A DNA stretch of 64,000 nucleotides from Paenibacillus uliginis N3/975 (GCF_900177425.1 NZ_LT840184.1:1267487-1331486); one strand, 5' to 3'; counted from the first letter of the stretch, positions 32,057 to 41,397 are shown. Notes: generated by a model from the letters alone, not told the origin. Made by a program: numbers and translations.

Positions 32057-33670
32057 ATGTTAACTCCAACAGCCATGCTTCCCCCGTATTCTTTTCATAT
32101 ACCCATTCGTTTAATTGGATTGGAGAAAGGGATTCCAAGCACCAGCGGGGATAGTCAAGGGGCGGATTACCGAATCGTGATCATCCAGGATGGAGTCGGT
32201 ATGTTGCACTTGGATGATCGATCGTACCCAATTTCCAGGGGAAGTGTATTTGTCTCTGGTACCTTGCCGGATTTGAAGCTAGAATCGAAAAGAGCAACAC
32301 CGTTAAGGGGGATTTATATAGAATACCGGTGCATATCTATAGCTGACAGCGCATCTTATGGACTTGATTGCTCTGTTCCGCTTCATGCCATCTCGTCCGA
32401 GATTCTAAGAATGGCTGGTGAATTTGAGAGCTTCTGGAGAGGCCCGAATCGAGACGAGCCTTTTCAGATGCAGCTTCTGTTTATTAAACTGCTGCAGGAG
32501 ATACATAGGGAGATGGAATTCAGGAACTCTTCATTACAACAATCTTGGGTGGAACAAGCTCTTCAGTATATAGAAAAGAATTACCATAAAGATGTAACAC
32601 GTGAGCAGATGACCGCTCTGTCGGGTGTCAGTCCGGAGCATTTCTCACGCATGTTCCGAAAGCATACCGGACGTACCTTTAATGCTTACCTGACTCTGCT
32701 TCGAATTCGCAAAGCGCAAGAACGACTGTTGACCGGATCGCAAGATTTGAATGCGCTGGCGCAGGAGATAGGATATAAGGAGGGCTTGTACTTAAGCCGT
32801 AAATTCAAAGAATCCGTCGGCATGTCCCCTACGGTCTACAGACGCAAACCTAAACGTATCACGGCGTTGAACCTTAACCATACCGCATCGTTATTGGCAC
32901 TTGGCATCATTCCAGAGCTTGGTGTGTATACCCCTTGGCTACAGCAGACTCAATATAACAAGAACTTGAGTACAGGACATCATTTCGATCCACATACGCT
33001 CGCCACCGATGGTTACTATGAAGCAGTGGCTTCATCCAGTCCGGATCTGATTATTAGCTACAATTCTGCAGAGGAGAATAAGAGGATGCTCTCTTTGGCG
33101 CCTGTTCTGGAACTGCCCTTCAAGACGATGAGCTGGCGTGAACAATTTCGATTCATTGCATGTACTATGAATAAGCAAACGGCGGCAGAGGATTGGCTCT
33201 CGCGTTATGACGAACTTGCCGATCGTGTGAATGGTGAGCTGAATCAAGTGCTTGGTGAGCGGGGAACCGCTGTTGTCTGGGAGATATGCACGGACACGGC
33301 CTACTGCTTCAGCGGTAGCTTTGGCAGAGGTAGCCAGGTTCTATATGATGATTTCGGATTTCGCCCACCTGAACGGCTAGTGGAGGAGGGCTTGCATCGT
33401 GATGGGTTCGTAGAAGTCGATATTGGAGAAATCGCTTCTTATGCTGCAGATCATATTTTTATCACATCACTCCCTAACCACCCATATGGTGAGGAACGCG
33501 TCAATGTATTGTTCAGATCACAGGAGTGGCGGAATTTGGATGCAGTCAGGAGCAATCGAGTCTATGTCCTAAATCAGCCCGATTTATTCTTCGGGTATGA
33601 TCCCATCTCTTCAGAAGCACAGTTGCACGAATTGATGAAGGTGCTGAGACGACATCACAAATTTGCATGA
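32057..33670 (+). CDS. AraC regulator fused to siderophore-binding domain (Btr-like)
   Basis: 537 residues. It has an N-terminal cupin-like region (about 10-120) and two AraC HTH units (about 165-265), with YIEKNYHKDVTREQMTALSG, FSRMFRKHTG and the second FSRK-type motif LSRKFKESVGMSPTVYRR. Residues about 270-537 are a periplasmic-binding FecB/FeuA-like domain (TASLLALGIIPELGVY, then SPDLIISYNSAEEN and VYVLNQPDLFFGYDP), here cytosolic because no signal exists. This is the architecture of Bacillus Btr, which senses a siderophore and activates its uptake genes. A Fur box precedes it and a FeuA-like binding protein follows, so siderophore-responsive activation of the latter is likely. Confidence 0.9.
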   Translation: MLTPTAMLPPYSFHIPIRLIGLEKGIPSTSGDSQGADYRIVIIQDGVGMLHLDDRSYPISRGSVFVSGTLPDLKLESKRATPLRGIYIEYRCISIADSASYGLDCSVPLHAISSEILRMAGEFESFWRGPNRDEPFQMQLLFIKLLQEIHREMEFRNSSLQQSWVEQALQYIEKNYHKDVTREQMTALSGVSPEHFSRMFRKHTGRTFNAYLTLLRIRKAQERLLTGSQDLNALAQEIGYKEGLYLSRKFKESVGMSPTVYRRKPKRITALNLNHTASLLALGIIPELGVYTPWLQQTQYNKNLSTGHHFDPHTLATDGYYEAVASSSPDLIISYNSAEENKRMLSLAPVLELPFKTMSWREQFRFIACTMNKQTAAEDWLSRYDELADRVNGELNQVLGERGTAVVWEICTDTAYCFSGSFGRGSQVLYDDFGFRPPERLVEEGLHRDGFVEVDIGEIASYAADHIFITSLPNHPYGEERVNVLFRSQEWRNLDAVRSNRVYVLNQPDLFFGYDPISSEAQLHELMKVLRRHHKFA

Positions 33671-33725
33671 ACGGATATCATTTTAAGGCATAGCTATTTA
33701 AGGGGACAGGAGGTAAAGTTTATTT

Positions 33726-33744
33726 GAGAATGATTATCGTTATC
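33726..33744. promoter_or_regulatory. Fur box upstream of the siderophore-binding lipoprotein
   Basis: GAGAATGATTATCGTTATC is close to the Fur consensus (GATAATGATTATCATTATC, differing at two positions). It is 22 bp upstream of the start codon. Confidence 0.85.
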
Positions 33745-33765
33745 GTTAAATGAGGGGGATTTATA

Positions 33766-34779
33766 TTGTTTTCTTTACGTTATTTCAGCAGACGGGGGCT
33801 CACGTTGATTACCACCATGCTCATAATGGCACTTATGATCAGTGCCTGTGGAACAACAGAGACAGGTAATGGCAATAACAACACGGAGACTGTACAGACT
33901 GCAACCGCTGATCCAGCGCAAGCTGTTGAGACGAATTCGGTGGAAGAATCCAAAGTGAAAACCGTATCTACCATTAATGGAGATATTGAAATTCCGGTAC
34001 ATCCGCAGCGAATTGTCGCTGAAGAATATTTGGGCAGCCTTATTGCGCTTGATGTTATTCCGGTCGGAGCTCCAGGGTTAACAATCAAGAACTACTATTT
34101 TAAAGAATCTTTAGAAGGACTCGAGGATATTGGGGATTACGGAAATCCGTCGGTCGAGAAAATCGTGGCCTTAAACCCTGACCTCATCATAACCGGCAAT
34201 GGAGATAAAAGCTATGAACAGCTTAGCAAAATCGCACCCACCATCGTGATTCCTTACGGGGATTTAAAGAATGCCCACGAAGAGTTGACTTATTTCGGCG
34301 AGTTGTTCGGCAAGGAAGAGGAGGCTAAAACCTGGCTGGAGGAGTATGACAAGCGTATTGCAACTGCTAAAGCTAAAGTCGATGCAGCAATTCCTGCGGA
34401 AGCCACCTTCAGCATTATGGAAGATGGCGGAAAATCAATCTGGGTGTACGGTGATAATTTCGGCCGTGGCGGTCAGGCTGTATATCAAGCTTTGGGGCGA
34501 AAACCTCCGAGCGGGGTGGCCGCGGAAATATTAGAGAAGCAATGGGCTGAGTTAACGGCTGAAATGGTGAGCAAATATGCGGGTGATTATATTATCATGA
34601 CTTCCAATTCGCGTACGATGGATGATTATAAGGCAGATCCGATCTGGGGCAGTATCCCTGCGGTCAATAAGGGGCAAATGTACGTATGGCCTGAGGAACG
34701 CTCCTGGTATTACGATCCGCTTGCAGTTCTTGCTCAAACAGAAGAATTGGCGGAATGGCTCTCCAAAAAGGATAGATAG
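33766..34779 (+). CDS. Iron-siderophore ABC transporter substrate-binding lipoprotein (FeuA-like)
   Basis: 337 residues from TTG 33766 (GAGGGGG 7 bases upstream). It has a lipoprotein signal with lipobox MISAC (Cys about 28) and a Thr/Asn-rich linker to about 60. A class III binding fold follows, with HPQRIVAEEYLGSLIALDVIPVG, NPDLIITGNGDK-type segment, FGRGGQAVYQALG and the terminal WYYDPLAVLAQTEELAEWL. It captures a ferric siderophore at the cell surface. No permease or ATPase genes accompany it, so it must share a transporter encoded elsewhere. It has its own Fur box and follows the Btr-like activator. Confidence 0.9.
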   Translation: MFSLRYFSRRGLTLITTMLIMALMISACGTTETGNGNNNTETVQTATADPAQAVETNSVEESKVKTVSTINGDIEIPVHPQRIVAEEYLGSLIALDVIPVGAPGLTIKNYYFKESLEGLEDIGDYGNPSVEKIVALNPDLIITGNGDKSYEQLSKIAPTIVIPYGDLKNAHEELTYFGELFGKEEEAKTWLEEYDKRIATAKAKVDAAIPAEATFSIMEDGGKSIWVYGDNFGRGGQAVYQALGRKPPSGVAAEILEKQWAELTAEMVSKYAGDYIIMTSNSRTMDDYKADPIWGSIPAVNKGQMYVWPEERSWYYDPLAVLAQTEELAEWLSKKDR

Positions 34780-34786
34780 ATACAGC

Positions 34787-34833
34787 GGTGCTCTCCAACG
34801 TCTTGTCATCATACAGGACGTTGGTAGAGCACC
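34787..34833 (+). terminator. Intrinsic terminator after the siderophore lipoprotein gene
   Basis: GGTGCTCTCCAACGTC (34787-34802) and GACGTTGGTAGAGCACC (34817-34833) form a long near-perfect stem followed by TTGTTATTTG. Confidence 0.75.
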
Positions 34834-34891
34834 TTGTTATTTGATCGTGATGCAAGCAGTCCTTATCAAAGACATTCCCTATATATCCTCC

Positions 34892-34922
34892 TTGAATCTC
34901 CTGTAAGGGGAGATGTTATACT
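34892..34922 (+). promoter_or_regulatory. MerR-type promoter/operator of the merR gene
   Basis: TTGAAT (34892-34897) and TATACT (34917-34922) are 19 bp apart, the overlong spacer typical of MerR-activated promoters. The spacer has the dyad CTCCTGTAAGGGGAG. It predicts autoregulation by the gene that follows. Confidence 0.75.
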
Positions 34923-34933
34923 AAGTCACGAAG

Positions 34934-35947
34934 GTGAATGGCTTGCAATCAAATAGCGTCACGAATTTGCAGAAACATGACGGTACTGATTCCACAACAC
35001 AACATGGAACGTATTCGATTGGGGAAGCATCCAAAATGATCGGATCCAACGTAAAAACGGTCCGTTACTATGACGAGATCGGTTTACTTAAGGCTACAAG
35101 CTATACCGAGGGAAGACATCGACTATATACGAAGGAAGATATATGGCGTTTACAGCTGATTACAACCCTACGTTATCTGGATTTTGGAATTGACGATATA
35201 AGCAAGATGATATCTGGAGAAACACCCGTCGACAAAGCTCTCGACTGGCAGATTGAATCCTTGGAGACACAGGTGAGTACGCTCACGAATATGATCTCGA
35301 TTTTGCGTCAAGCGAAAGAGCATGAAGGTAACTCCCTTCGATATATCCATGACTTGGTGAACGCACGGACAATACGTAGAGAAAAACGAAAACAATTTAT
35401 AAATGAAACAGTGGTAGCATCCAATTTTTTGGATGGAATTCCACCAGAGTGGAGAACTTCGTTTTTATATTTTTTCAATAAATATATTGTTAATCAAGTA
35501 AAAATATCGGCTAAACATACCGTTGCCTGGAATGAATTGCAGGAACTCATCTGTGATCCCCTGTTCATCGCCGATATTAAGAACGACGCGGAGTTCCTCT
35601 TTTTTAACCTGATACACCGGCCTCAATTGGATGCAGCTGCCTGGGTTAAGAGGCTTGAGGGGATTCATAACCGGCTGAATACGGCACTGAAGCAGAAGTT
35701 ATCGGCGGATAGCCCCATCGTACAGGCCATTGTTGAGGACATGGCTATGCTATATGAAAACTCGGAGCAATCGATGGGTAAAAAAGATTTTTTTCGCATC
35801 TTTGCCAAACATTCACTAAATCCCACAACAGAGCGTATCGAACGCTTCATTACATTATGTTCCATTCTAAGCCCACAGTTCCACATGCTTTCGAAAGGAA
35901 ACCACTTACTGCTTCAAGGAATACAGTGGAAGCTTGAACATATGTAA
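34934..35947 (+). CDS. MerR family transcriptional regulator
   Basis: 337 residues from GTG 34934; TTG 34943 with AAGGTG is an equally good start. A MerR winged helix at about 25-95 reads YSIGEASKMIGSNVKTVRYY, DEIGLLKATSYTEGRHRLYT. A dimerisation coiled coil follows at about 105-150, then a large helical effector domain of about 180 residues, as in TipA/BmrR-like proteins but with no recognisable ligand fold. It likely activates its own promoter and that of the alpha/beta-hydrolase at 37420 by twisting the 19-bp spacer. A remnant of a second copy lies at 31870-31933. The 35948-36110 interval shows nothing. Confidence 0.88.
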   Translation: MNGLQSNSVTNLQKHDGTDSTTQHGTYSIGEASKMIGSNVKTVRYYDEIGLLKATSYTEGRHRLYTKEDIWRLQLITTLRYLDFGIDDISKMISGETPVDKALDWQIESLETQVSTLTNMISILRQAKEHEGNSLRYIHDLVNARTIRREKRKQFINETVVASNFLDGIPPEWRTSFLYFFNKYIVNQVKISAKHTVAWNELQELICDPLFIADIKNDAEFLFFNLIHRPQLDAAAWVKRLEGIHNRLNTALKQKLSADSPIVQAIVEDMAMLYENSEQSMGKKDFFRIFAKHSLNPTTERIERFITLCSILSPQFHMLSKGNHLLLQGIQWKLEHM

Positions 35948-36110
35948 GCAACAATATCGAACAGCCGGGAGCTAGCTGCATGACTGGCAAACACGTTTGA
36001 AGTGATGATTCAACGGGGAAAGATCCAGTAGGCAAATCTGGGAGCTTACGGATCAGGTTGTATCATCTGCATAAACCTCCAGCCTGAACGGCACATTGAT
36101 TATCTATATT

Positions 36111-36698
36111 TTATTGCGCTATAGCTTTAAAATATTGAAAGACCTGATTTAGTTTCTTCTCGTGTTTGCCTTTCGGACTTTCCATGCTCCCAAATTCGAA
36201 AAATTTCACTTTTCGGATGCCCACGTATTGAAGCAGTGCTTTTCTCATGAGAATCTTATGTGCATTACCTAACCAATATAAAGGATAGAAGGCAGGCCCT
36301 TTCATGGTAGATATACAAACCGCCGATTTCCCTTTCAGCAACCCTTCTGGCAGTAAGCCCCCATGATCTCGATAGGCAAAATTCGAAGCAAACATTTGGT
36401 CAAAATAACCCAAGAGCATTGCGGGAGGACGCCCCCACCAAATCGGATACACAAACACGATTTTATCAGCCCAACGAATTTGCTCCCGGTGCTTCTCTAG
36501 CTTAGGATCGATGTGCATATCTCTTCTCCGTTTGTTCTCGTTAAAAACCAGAACCGGATCAAACCCCTCCTCATATAAATCAAGCACCTGAATCTCCGCT
36601 ATATTTTTGTTCTCGCTGCTCCCTTGGATGACTTTTTGCAAAAATGCATAACTTAGACTCCGATGATTCGGATGCGTATAAATAACTAAAACTTTCAT
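36111..36698 (-). CDS. NAD(P)H dehydrogenase (quinone), flavodoxin-like
   Basis: 195 residues of the NQO1/YwrO/KefF flavodoxin-like family: VLVIYTHPNHRSLSYAFLQK at the start binds the FMN phosphate, IRWADKIVFVYPIWWGRPPAMLLGYFDQMF is the family core, and GLLKGKSAVCISTMKGP follows. It reduces quinones or nitro and azo compounds with NAD(P)H in the cytoplasm. It is divergent from a MarR gene, with two matching operator-like sequences between them, so it is a probable MarR target involved in electrophile or quinone stress. Confidence 0.88.
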   Translation of the reverse strand: MKVLVIYTHPNHRSLSYAFLQKVIQGSSENKNIAEIQVLDLYEEGFDPVLVFNENKRRRDMHIDPKLEKHREQIRWADKIVFVYPIWWGRPPAMLLGYFDQMFASNFAYRDHGGLLPEGLLKGKSAVCISTMKGPAFYPLYWLGNAHKILMRKALLQYVGIRKVKFFEFGSMESPKGKHEKKLNQVFQYFKAIAQ

Positions 36699-36714
36699 TA
36701 TGCCACCTCAATAC

Positions 36715-36769
36715 TTATCATTTGATAACCAAATAGTATCACACCATGTTTTTAGTTGTCAAATGATAA
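36715..36769. promoter_or_regulatory. Paired MarR-type operators
   Basis: TTATCATTTGATAA (36715-36728) and TTGTCAAATGATAA (36756-36769) are near-palindromes and inverted copies of each other in the divergent promoter region. This is the usual layout for a MarR repressor controlling itself and its neighbour. Confidence 0.7.
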
Positions 36770-36819
36770 TTGTATAATGAAAATTAATTTGTTATTGTTT
36801 CAATTATGAGGTGATTGTT

Positions 36820-37254
36820 ATGGACAAAGTAGCGCTATTTCATAAATTCGTGACCTTTACGACAGCAGTGCATGAAGTGACGCATGAAATAACTAAAGAT
36901 ATCAAACCGGACGACATTACGCCCGTTCAATATAGCATTCTGGAGTATATCGCGGTTAGCCAACCTGTTACCCTAAGCGAAATTAGCGACTGTAAGCATA
37001 TCTCCATGCCGAATACGAGCCGTGAGCTTAAGAAATTAACCGAAAAAAATCTGTGCGAAAAATTTGACGTTGCTGAAGACCGGCGCAAGCAATTGATCCG
37101 GCTCTCCGAAGCAGGACAGACCATGATGGACGGGGCTTTTCAACGGATCGGGGGACGTTTCCTGGAACGAATCAAGGATGTTTCCGCAGAAGAACTAGAG
37201 GACATCGAACGTGCACTGAATGTGCTTCAATCCAAAGTATTTTATGGGGAATAA
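36820..37254 (+). CDS. MarR family transcriptional regulator
   Basis: 144 residues from ATG 36820, chosen because GAGGTGA lies 5-6 bases before it. The winged helix at about 35-100 reads ITPVQYSILEYIAVSQPVTL, then ISMPNTSRELKKLTEKNLCEK, with the wing DRRKQLIRLSEAG. Helices at both ends form the dimer interface. It has a single Cys pair region (Cys in ISDCKHI and NLCEKF), so redox sensing as in OhrR/YodB types is possible. It is divergent from the quinone-reductase gene, sharing the operator region. Confidence 0.9.
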   Translation: MDKVALFHKFVTFTTAVHEVTHEITKDIKPDDITPVQYSILEYIAVSQPVTLSEISDCKHISMPNTSRELKKLTEKNLCEKFDVAEDRRKQLIRLSEAGQTMMDGAFQRIGGRFLERIKDVSAEELEDIERALNVLQSKVFYGE

Positions 37255-37299
37255 GCGATTCAGGCCGGCCGTATGATGAACTTACTCAATCAAAATATA

Positions 37300-37331
37300 A
37301 AGGGCACTCCTAATCCAGGAATGCCCTCTTT
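37300..37331 (+). terminator. Intrinsic terminator after marR
   Basis: AAGGGCACTCCTAATCCAGG and its partner AATGCCCTCTTT form an interrupted stem with a T-rich end. It lies between the convergent marR and hydrolase genes. Confidence 0.6.
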
Positions 37332-37419
37332 CCCTTGCAGGCGCCGCAAGACCATTTCAAAAATATCAAACAGGGTGTGTGATGCTTTACCGAACAGCTG
37401 AGGGGTATCTACCCTTGGG

Positions 37420-38874
37420 CTATTCGTATTCAGTATCATAAACTTCGGTCTCAGCCTTTCTGCAACGTAAACTCTGGATGGTCGCCAATATTTTGCTCCA
37501 ATAGCTAAATGGCTGTTGCTTTAAATAGTGATCGAAGAAATCCAGCGAGTAATCGTTAATGAGGCGGTAAGCCTTTCGGATATCGACTCCTTCCATTTTT
37601 TCATATAGCGGTGAAAATAGATATAAATCGGAGAAGCCCATATGCTTCATATTATTTATTTTCATCCAATAATTACCACCAACGGGTACATGCTCGTACC
37701 GTGGTAGAGTTTCCTCTACAAACTTGATAAACTCCTTATCACTCGAATTCCGTGCGTCTCTTAGTGAGTCATCGGCGCTCATCATCATAAATGGCTTCTT
37801 CAGCCCGTCTGCCGGAACCCGGAGTTTGCCATATAGAACGCCGTCCATATTGAGAGCTACTTTGATTCTGGAATCCGTCATTAGCATCTGGGTGCTTGTC
37901 GCCCCACCGAAGGAATGACCAAACATCCCCACATTCTGCATATCCATTCGGCCTGAAAAACGGTGATCCGGATCATTCTTGGCCAGCTTCTCCACTTGAT
38001 CCAGCACAAACTTCGCGTCTTCCACCCATCCTTCATTGGCTTTATCTAAATAGGCGATCGAGTTCGTATCTTGCGGCATATAATTTGCCACACGACCGTC
38101 AGAAAAAATGGAGGCGGTGCTGCTGTAAGAGTGATCCATACCTACCACGATATATCCTTGACTGACTAATTGTTCGATCTGAAAGGTGTTCTGATTTTTA
38201 TGTCCACTAAATCCATGTGAGAAAAGAAGCACCGGATAAGCGGGTTCCTGATTGGAAATCTCCGCGTTCTCAATGGCATGCGTTTTGACATAACCAAAAG
38301 TTGAAAACAACAGTTTAGGCAGATTCAGAATCTTACTATAGCCCTCTGCAAAAACATCCGCGTTGGGAATATAAGGGGCTACATTTCCTTTGGCTGTCGA
38401 ATCAGCAGGATACCAGATCTGTACCATTAACTCGCGCTTGTCGCCAATCTCCGGTGTCAGAGTTTCTTCCCGCTGCTCATCCTTCCAATCGTAGGTGACG
38501 GTGCCGATTTTGTACGGTCCAGTTGGCTTATCGAAGGTGAATACCGGAAGCAGGAGAGGCAGCGCCACGGCGATGATAGAATAAAGAGCTGCGAGCGTCG
38601 TAATAAGTACAAGGCGAACAGGAGATGCTTTCTTTTTCACTTCCTTCGGTTTAAGGTAGTGCCTGATAGTGAGGATAGCGATAGGAATGAATGTCATTGC
38701 ATAGGCAGGAATCATCTGCCAACGTATGCCTTCGACGAGTCCGTGTGTCAGCATGAATATGGCGGAAATGCCGAAACCAATGAGCAGTCCTCGCAGTGAC
38801 TTGTTTCTAGCAAATATCAACCAACCGAGCAATAGGACATTAAAGATGATAAACAATATTTCAAAAGACCTCAT
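37420..38874 (-). CDS. Membrane-anchored alpha/beta hydrolase (PAF-acetylhydrolase / dienelactone-hydrolase-like)
   Basis: 484 residues from ATG 38874, supported by AGGGGG nine bases upstream. Four N-terminal helices span about 1-120, then an extracytoplasmic alpha/beta-hydrolase domain with oxyanion segment LLFSHGFSGHKNQ, nucleophile Ser in VGMFGHSFGGATSTQ, and catalytic Asp and His candidates in FMMMSADDSLRD and NNMKHMGFSDL. The fold resembles plasma PAF-acetylhydrolases, so an ester or lipid substrate is likely. The promoter (38920-38950) has a 19-bp spacer and the same dyad as the merR promoter, predicting MerR-dependent induction. Confidence 0.82.
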   Translation of the reverse strand: MRSFEILFIIFNVLLLGWLIFARNKSLRGLLIGFGISAIFMLTHGLVEGIRWQMIPAYAMTFIPIAILTIRHYLKPKEVKKKASPVRLVLITTLAALYSIIAVALPLLLPVFTFDKPTGPYKIGTVTYDWKDEQREETLTPEIGDKRELMVQIWYPADSTAKGNVAPYIPNADVFAEGYSKILNLPKLLFSTFGYVKTHAIENAEISNQEPAYPVLLFSHGFSGHKNQNTFQIEQLVSQGYIVVGMDHSYSSTASIFSDGRVANYMPQDTNSIAYLDKANEGWVEDAKFVLDQVEKLAKNDPDHRFSGRMDMQNVGMFGHSFGGATSTQMLMTDSRIKVALNMDGVLYGKLRVPADGLKKPFMMMSADDSLRDARNSSDKEFIKFVEETLPRYEHVPVGGNYWMKINNMKHMGFSDLYLFSPLYEKMEGVDIRKAYRLINDYSLDFFDHYLKQQPFSYWSKILATIQSLRCRKAETEVYDTEYE

Positions 38875-38919
38875 AAGATAAAACCCCCTAGTTACTGTTC
38901 TTGGTGCCTTCTGGTTCAA

Positions 38920-38950
38920 AGTATAAGACCTCCTGTAAGAGGACAATCAA
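38920..38950 (-). promoter_or_regulatory. MerR-type promoter of the alpha/beta-hydrolase gene
   Basis: Minus strand: TTGATT (38950-38945), 19-bp spacer holding CCTCTTACAGGAGG, TATACT (38925-38920). Spacer length and dyad match the merR promoter at 34892-34922. Confidence 0.75.
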
Positions 38951-39072
38951 CACTTATTTTTCAATCCATCAGAGAGCCAAGAAGAAACAAGAGTCGCACC
39001 ATGTAACAATGGGATAGAACGTTTATCGGGTCTTATCCGGTTGCTAACTTCATTCCTATTCCGCCGCTATTC

Positions 39073-41397
39073 CTACGCTTGCTCGTGCCGCTGCCGATAC
39101 TGACCCGGGGTTATACCCTCCAGCTTCTTGAACGTTCGGTTGAAGTATGACGGCTGATAGCCGATTGCTTCCGCGATTTCGTTCATCATCATATCGGTTT
39201 TGACAAGCATTTCCTTCGCGCGGTTTATTTTCAAGGCCGTGACATAATCTACGTAGTTAGAGCCGATCATTTGCTTGAACGCACGGCTCAACTGCGAAGT
39301 GCTGACCCCCGCTTCGACGGCTATCGTCTCGAGTGATAGTTCGTTCATGAAGTTGTCCTCAATGCGGGCAAGGACATCTTCCACAAGCTGCTTCATCGTC
39401 GTGTTGTAGCTCTTGGTTAGCGAATCGATATACGGCCGGATAATTTTGCTCTGGAACCAGTCGAGGCACGCCTTCGTATCGCGGAGCGCGCTCAGCTCCT
39501 CGTACAGCCGGGCGCCGTCATAGACGGCATACGGATTATGTCCGGCCTGCAGCATGGCGCGGTGAATGTTGCCCATAAGCCGCATCAACCCCTGATGCAC
39601 GAGCCATTCGGCCGCTCCGCCTGCTTGCATGGCGGCAACGAAACGCTCGAGTCCTTTCATTGCCTCGTCTTCCAGTCCCATGTTGAGCGCATGTATCAAG
39701 TCCTGTTCTAGTTCAATTGGGAACTGGACCCGGTCAACCAACTCCGGCTGGGATAATACTTGCTCCGCTTCGAGCAACTGGCTAGCGGCGTCGAAGACAC
39801 GATAACGCAATGCCCGCCGCGCCTGCTCCAAAGCATACGGCACGTCTGTCCATCGTTCGGTTGGGCCGCTCATTACGATGGTCGCCTTTAGACGGAGCAC
39901 GTCGCGTAGGGCGCGCTCATACTGCCTGCACAGTCGGCGGAGCGACTCCCGCCCCTCCGTTTCCGATGCAGGCTGCGGTAGAATGAGCACGACACCGAAG
40001 GATCCATCGTCGAAGGCAAGTGTATGCGCGAAGTCAGAAACATCCTCTGACAATTCCTCTACGGCATTAATGGCGGCATACGCCAGTAAATCATCGTCCT
40101 TGTCAGACAGAGGAGTACGCTCTTCGCCGAGCGGGTGCTGGCGGAAGACGACGGCGGCGAATCGCTTGCCCTCGATGTCCACGCCGAAGTTATGCAGCTT
40201 TGACGTCAACTCCGCCTCCGTCAAGTGCGTGGCCTGTCCGGTGACGAAGCGGTTGATGAATGCCTCGCGAAGGGCCGGCACGGACTGATTCAACCGGCTC
40301 TGGAGCGACTCGTTCGCGAACCGGTATTGCTTCCACTCGTGCTCGATATAATCGAGCTCGTTGCGCACGGCCGCGTCCGGTTTCCGCCAGCTGGCAAGCA
40401 TATCCATGACCCGCCGGATCGGATTATAAATCCGTCTTGTTGCGTACCAGCTCAGAACAAGAGCGGCTACCAGCACTACGGAGAAACAGATAAGAATAAT
40501 GTGCGTGTACGCCTTGGTCGGAGCAGTGATAACCGATCGTGGCGTGCCAGAGACGAACGTCCAGCCGCTGCCGAGCTTCTCGAACGTGACGGCATTAACG
40601 AGCAGTGTATCTCCGTTCAAAGGAACTTCCCAACCTTCTGGCGGCAAGCTGCCTTCCTCAGCTTCAGACAGCTCGCTGCGGATAGCATCAAGCGCTTCGG
40701 GGGATTGGGCAGCACGCTCGGACTGGCCGATGACGTGCCCTTCGCTGTCGAGCAGGACTGCCACCTTATCCGTATCGGTGAAGAGGTGCAGCTTTGACGG
40801 ATTCAAATAAATGACGATCGCCCCATACGGCGTTGCGCCGTTATAAGGCAGTTTCATGACGATGGCATGGGTGGAGCCGCCTTGCTGGAACGGGGTATCC
40901 AACTGATGTGTCCAGAAGATGCCGGCGTCGGCATCCATAAGTGCCTGCCACTGTTTCAACTCCACTGTGTCCTCCAATGTACGGGCGCCGAGCGACGTCT
41001 GCAGCACCTTGGCTTGCTTGTCCACATACAAATACACCTGATCGATAAGAGGATCAGCGTTCTGAACGAGCGACAGCATATCCAGGAGCTGATTCGTCTC
41101 TTCGAAGCGATTGGCGAAGTCCATGTCGGACAATGTCGGCTTGAAATGCGGCTTCACGACCATCTGTACCGCGTATTGGATAAGCTGTCCGAACTGATTG
41201 TCGATTTGCTTGGCCGCATCCATCAGGGCTTCCTCGTTCTTCAATTGAAACTGCTTGACCAAATGCTGATTGCCGAAATACAAATAGGCCGCGCTAATGA
41301 CTGTTATCGGCAGAGATGTCAGCAGCACGGCAAGAACCATGCTCTGCCAATAGAACACTCCTTTCTCTGCGAACTGCTTCATCCAAGGATGCCTCAT
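39073..41397 (-). CDS. Membrane AraC-type regulator with extracellular sensor domain
   Basis: 774 residues from ATG 41397 (AAGGAGG upstream). Helix 1 is at about 12-34, then an extracellular Cache-like domain (about 35-285), helix 2 at about 290-312, a cytoplasmic linker domain, and two AraC HTH units at the C-terminus (about 675-772; DNFMNELSLETIAVEAGVSTSQ, then IGYQPSYFNRTFKKLEG, quoted in part). Such single-protein sensors control adjacent LplABC sugar importers in Paenibacillus. It is divergent from such an importer at 41760. The gene is notably GC-richer than the genes on either side. Confidence 0.88.
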   Translation of the reverse strand: MRHPWMKQFAEKGVFYWQSMVLAVLLTSLPITVISAAYLYFGNQHLVKQFQLKNEEALMDAAKQIDNQFGQLIQYAVQMVVKPHFKPTLSDMDFANRFEETNQLLDMLSLVQNADPLIDQVYLYVDKQAKVLQTSLGARTLEDTVELKQWQALMDADAGIFWTHQLDTPFQQGGSTHAIVMKLPYNGATPYGAIVIYLNPSKLHLFTDTDKVAVLLDSEGHVIGQSERAAQSPEALDAIRSELSEAEEGSLPPEGWEVPLNGDTLLVNAVTFEKLGSGWTFVSGTPRSVITAPTKAYTHIILICFSVVLVAALVLSWYATRRIYNPIRRVMDMLASWRKPDAAVRNELDYIEHEWKQYRFANESLQSRLNQSVPALREAFINRFVTGQATHLTEAELTSKLHNFGVDIEGKRFAAVVFRQHPLGEERTPLSDKDDDLLAYAAINAVEELSEDVSDFAHTLAFDDGSFGVVLILPQPASETEGRESLRRLCRQYERALRDVLRLKATIVMSGPTERWTDVPYALEQARRALRYRVFDAASQLLEAEQVLSQPELVDRVQFPIELEQDLIHALNMGLEDEAMKGLERFVAAMQAGGAAEWLVHQGLMRLMGNIHRAMLQAGHNPYAVYDGARLYEELSALRDTKACLDWFQSKIIRPYIDSLTKSYNTTMKQLVEDVLARIEDNFMNELSLETIAVEAGVSTSQLSRAFKQMIGSNYVDYVTALKINRAKEMLVKTDMMMNEIAEAIGYQPSYFNRTFKKLEGITPGQYRQRHEQA

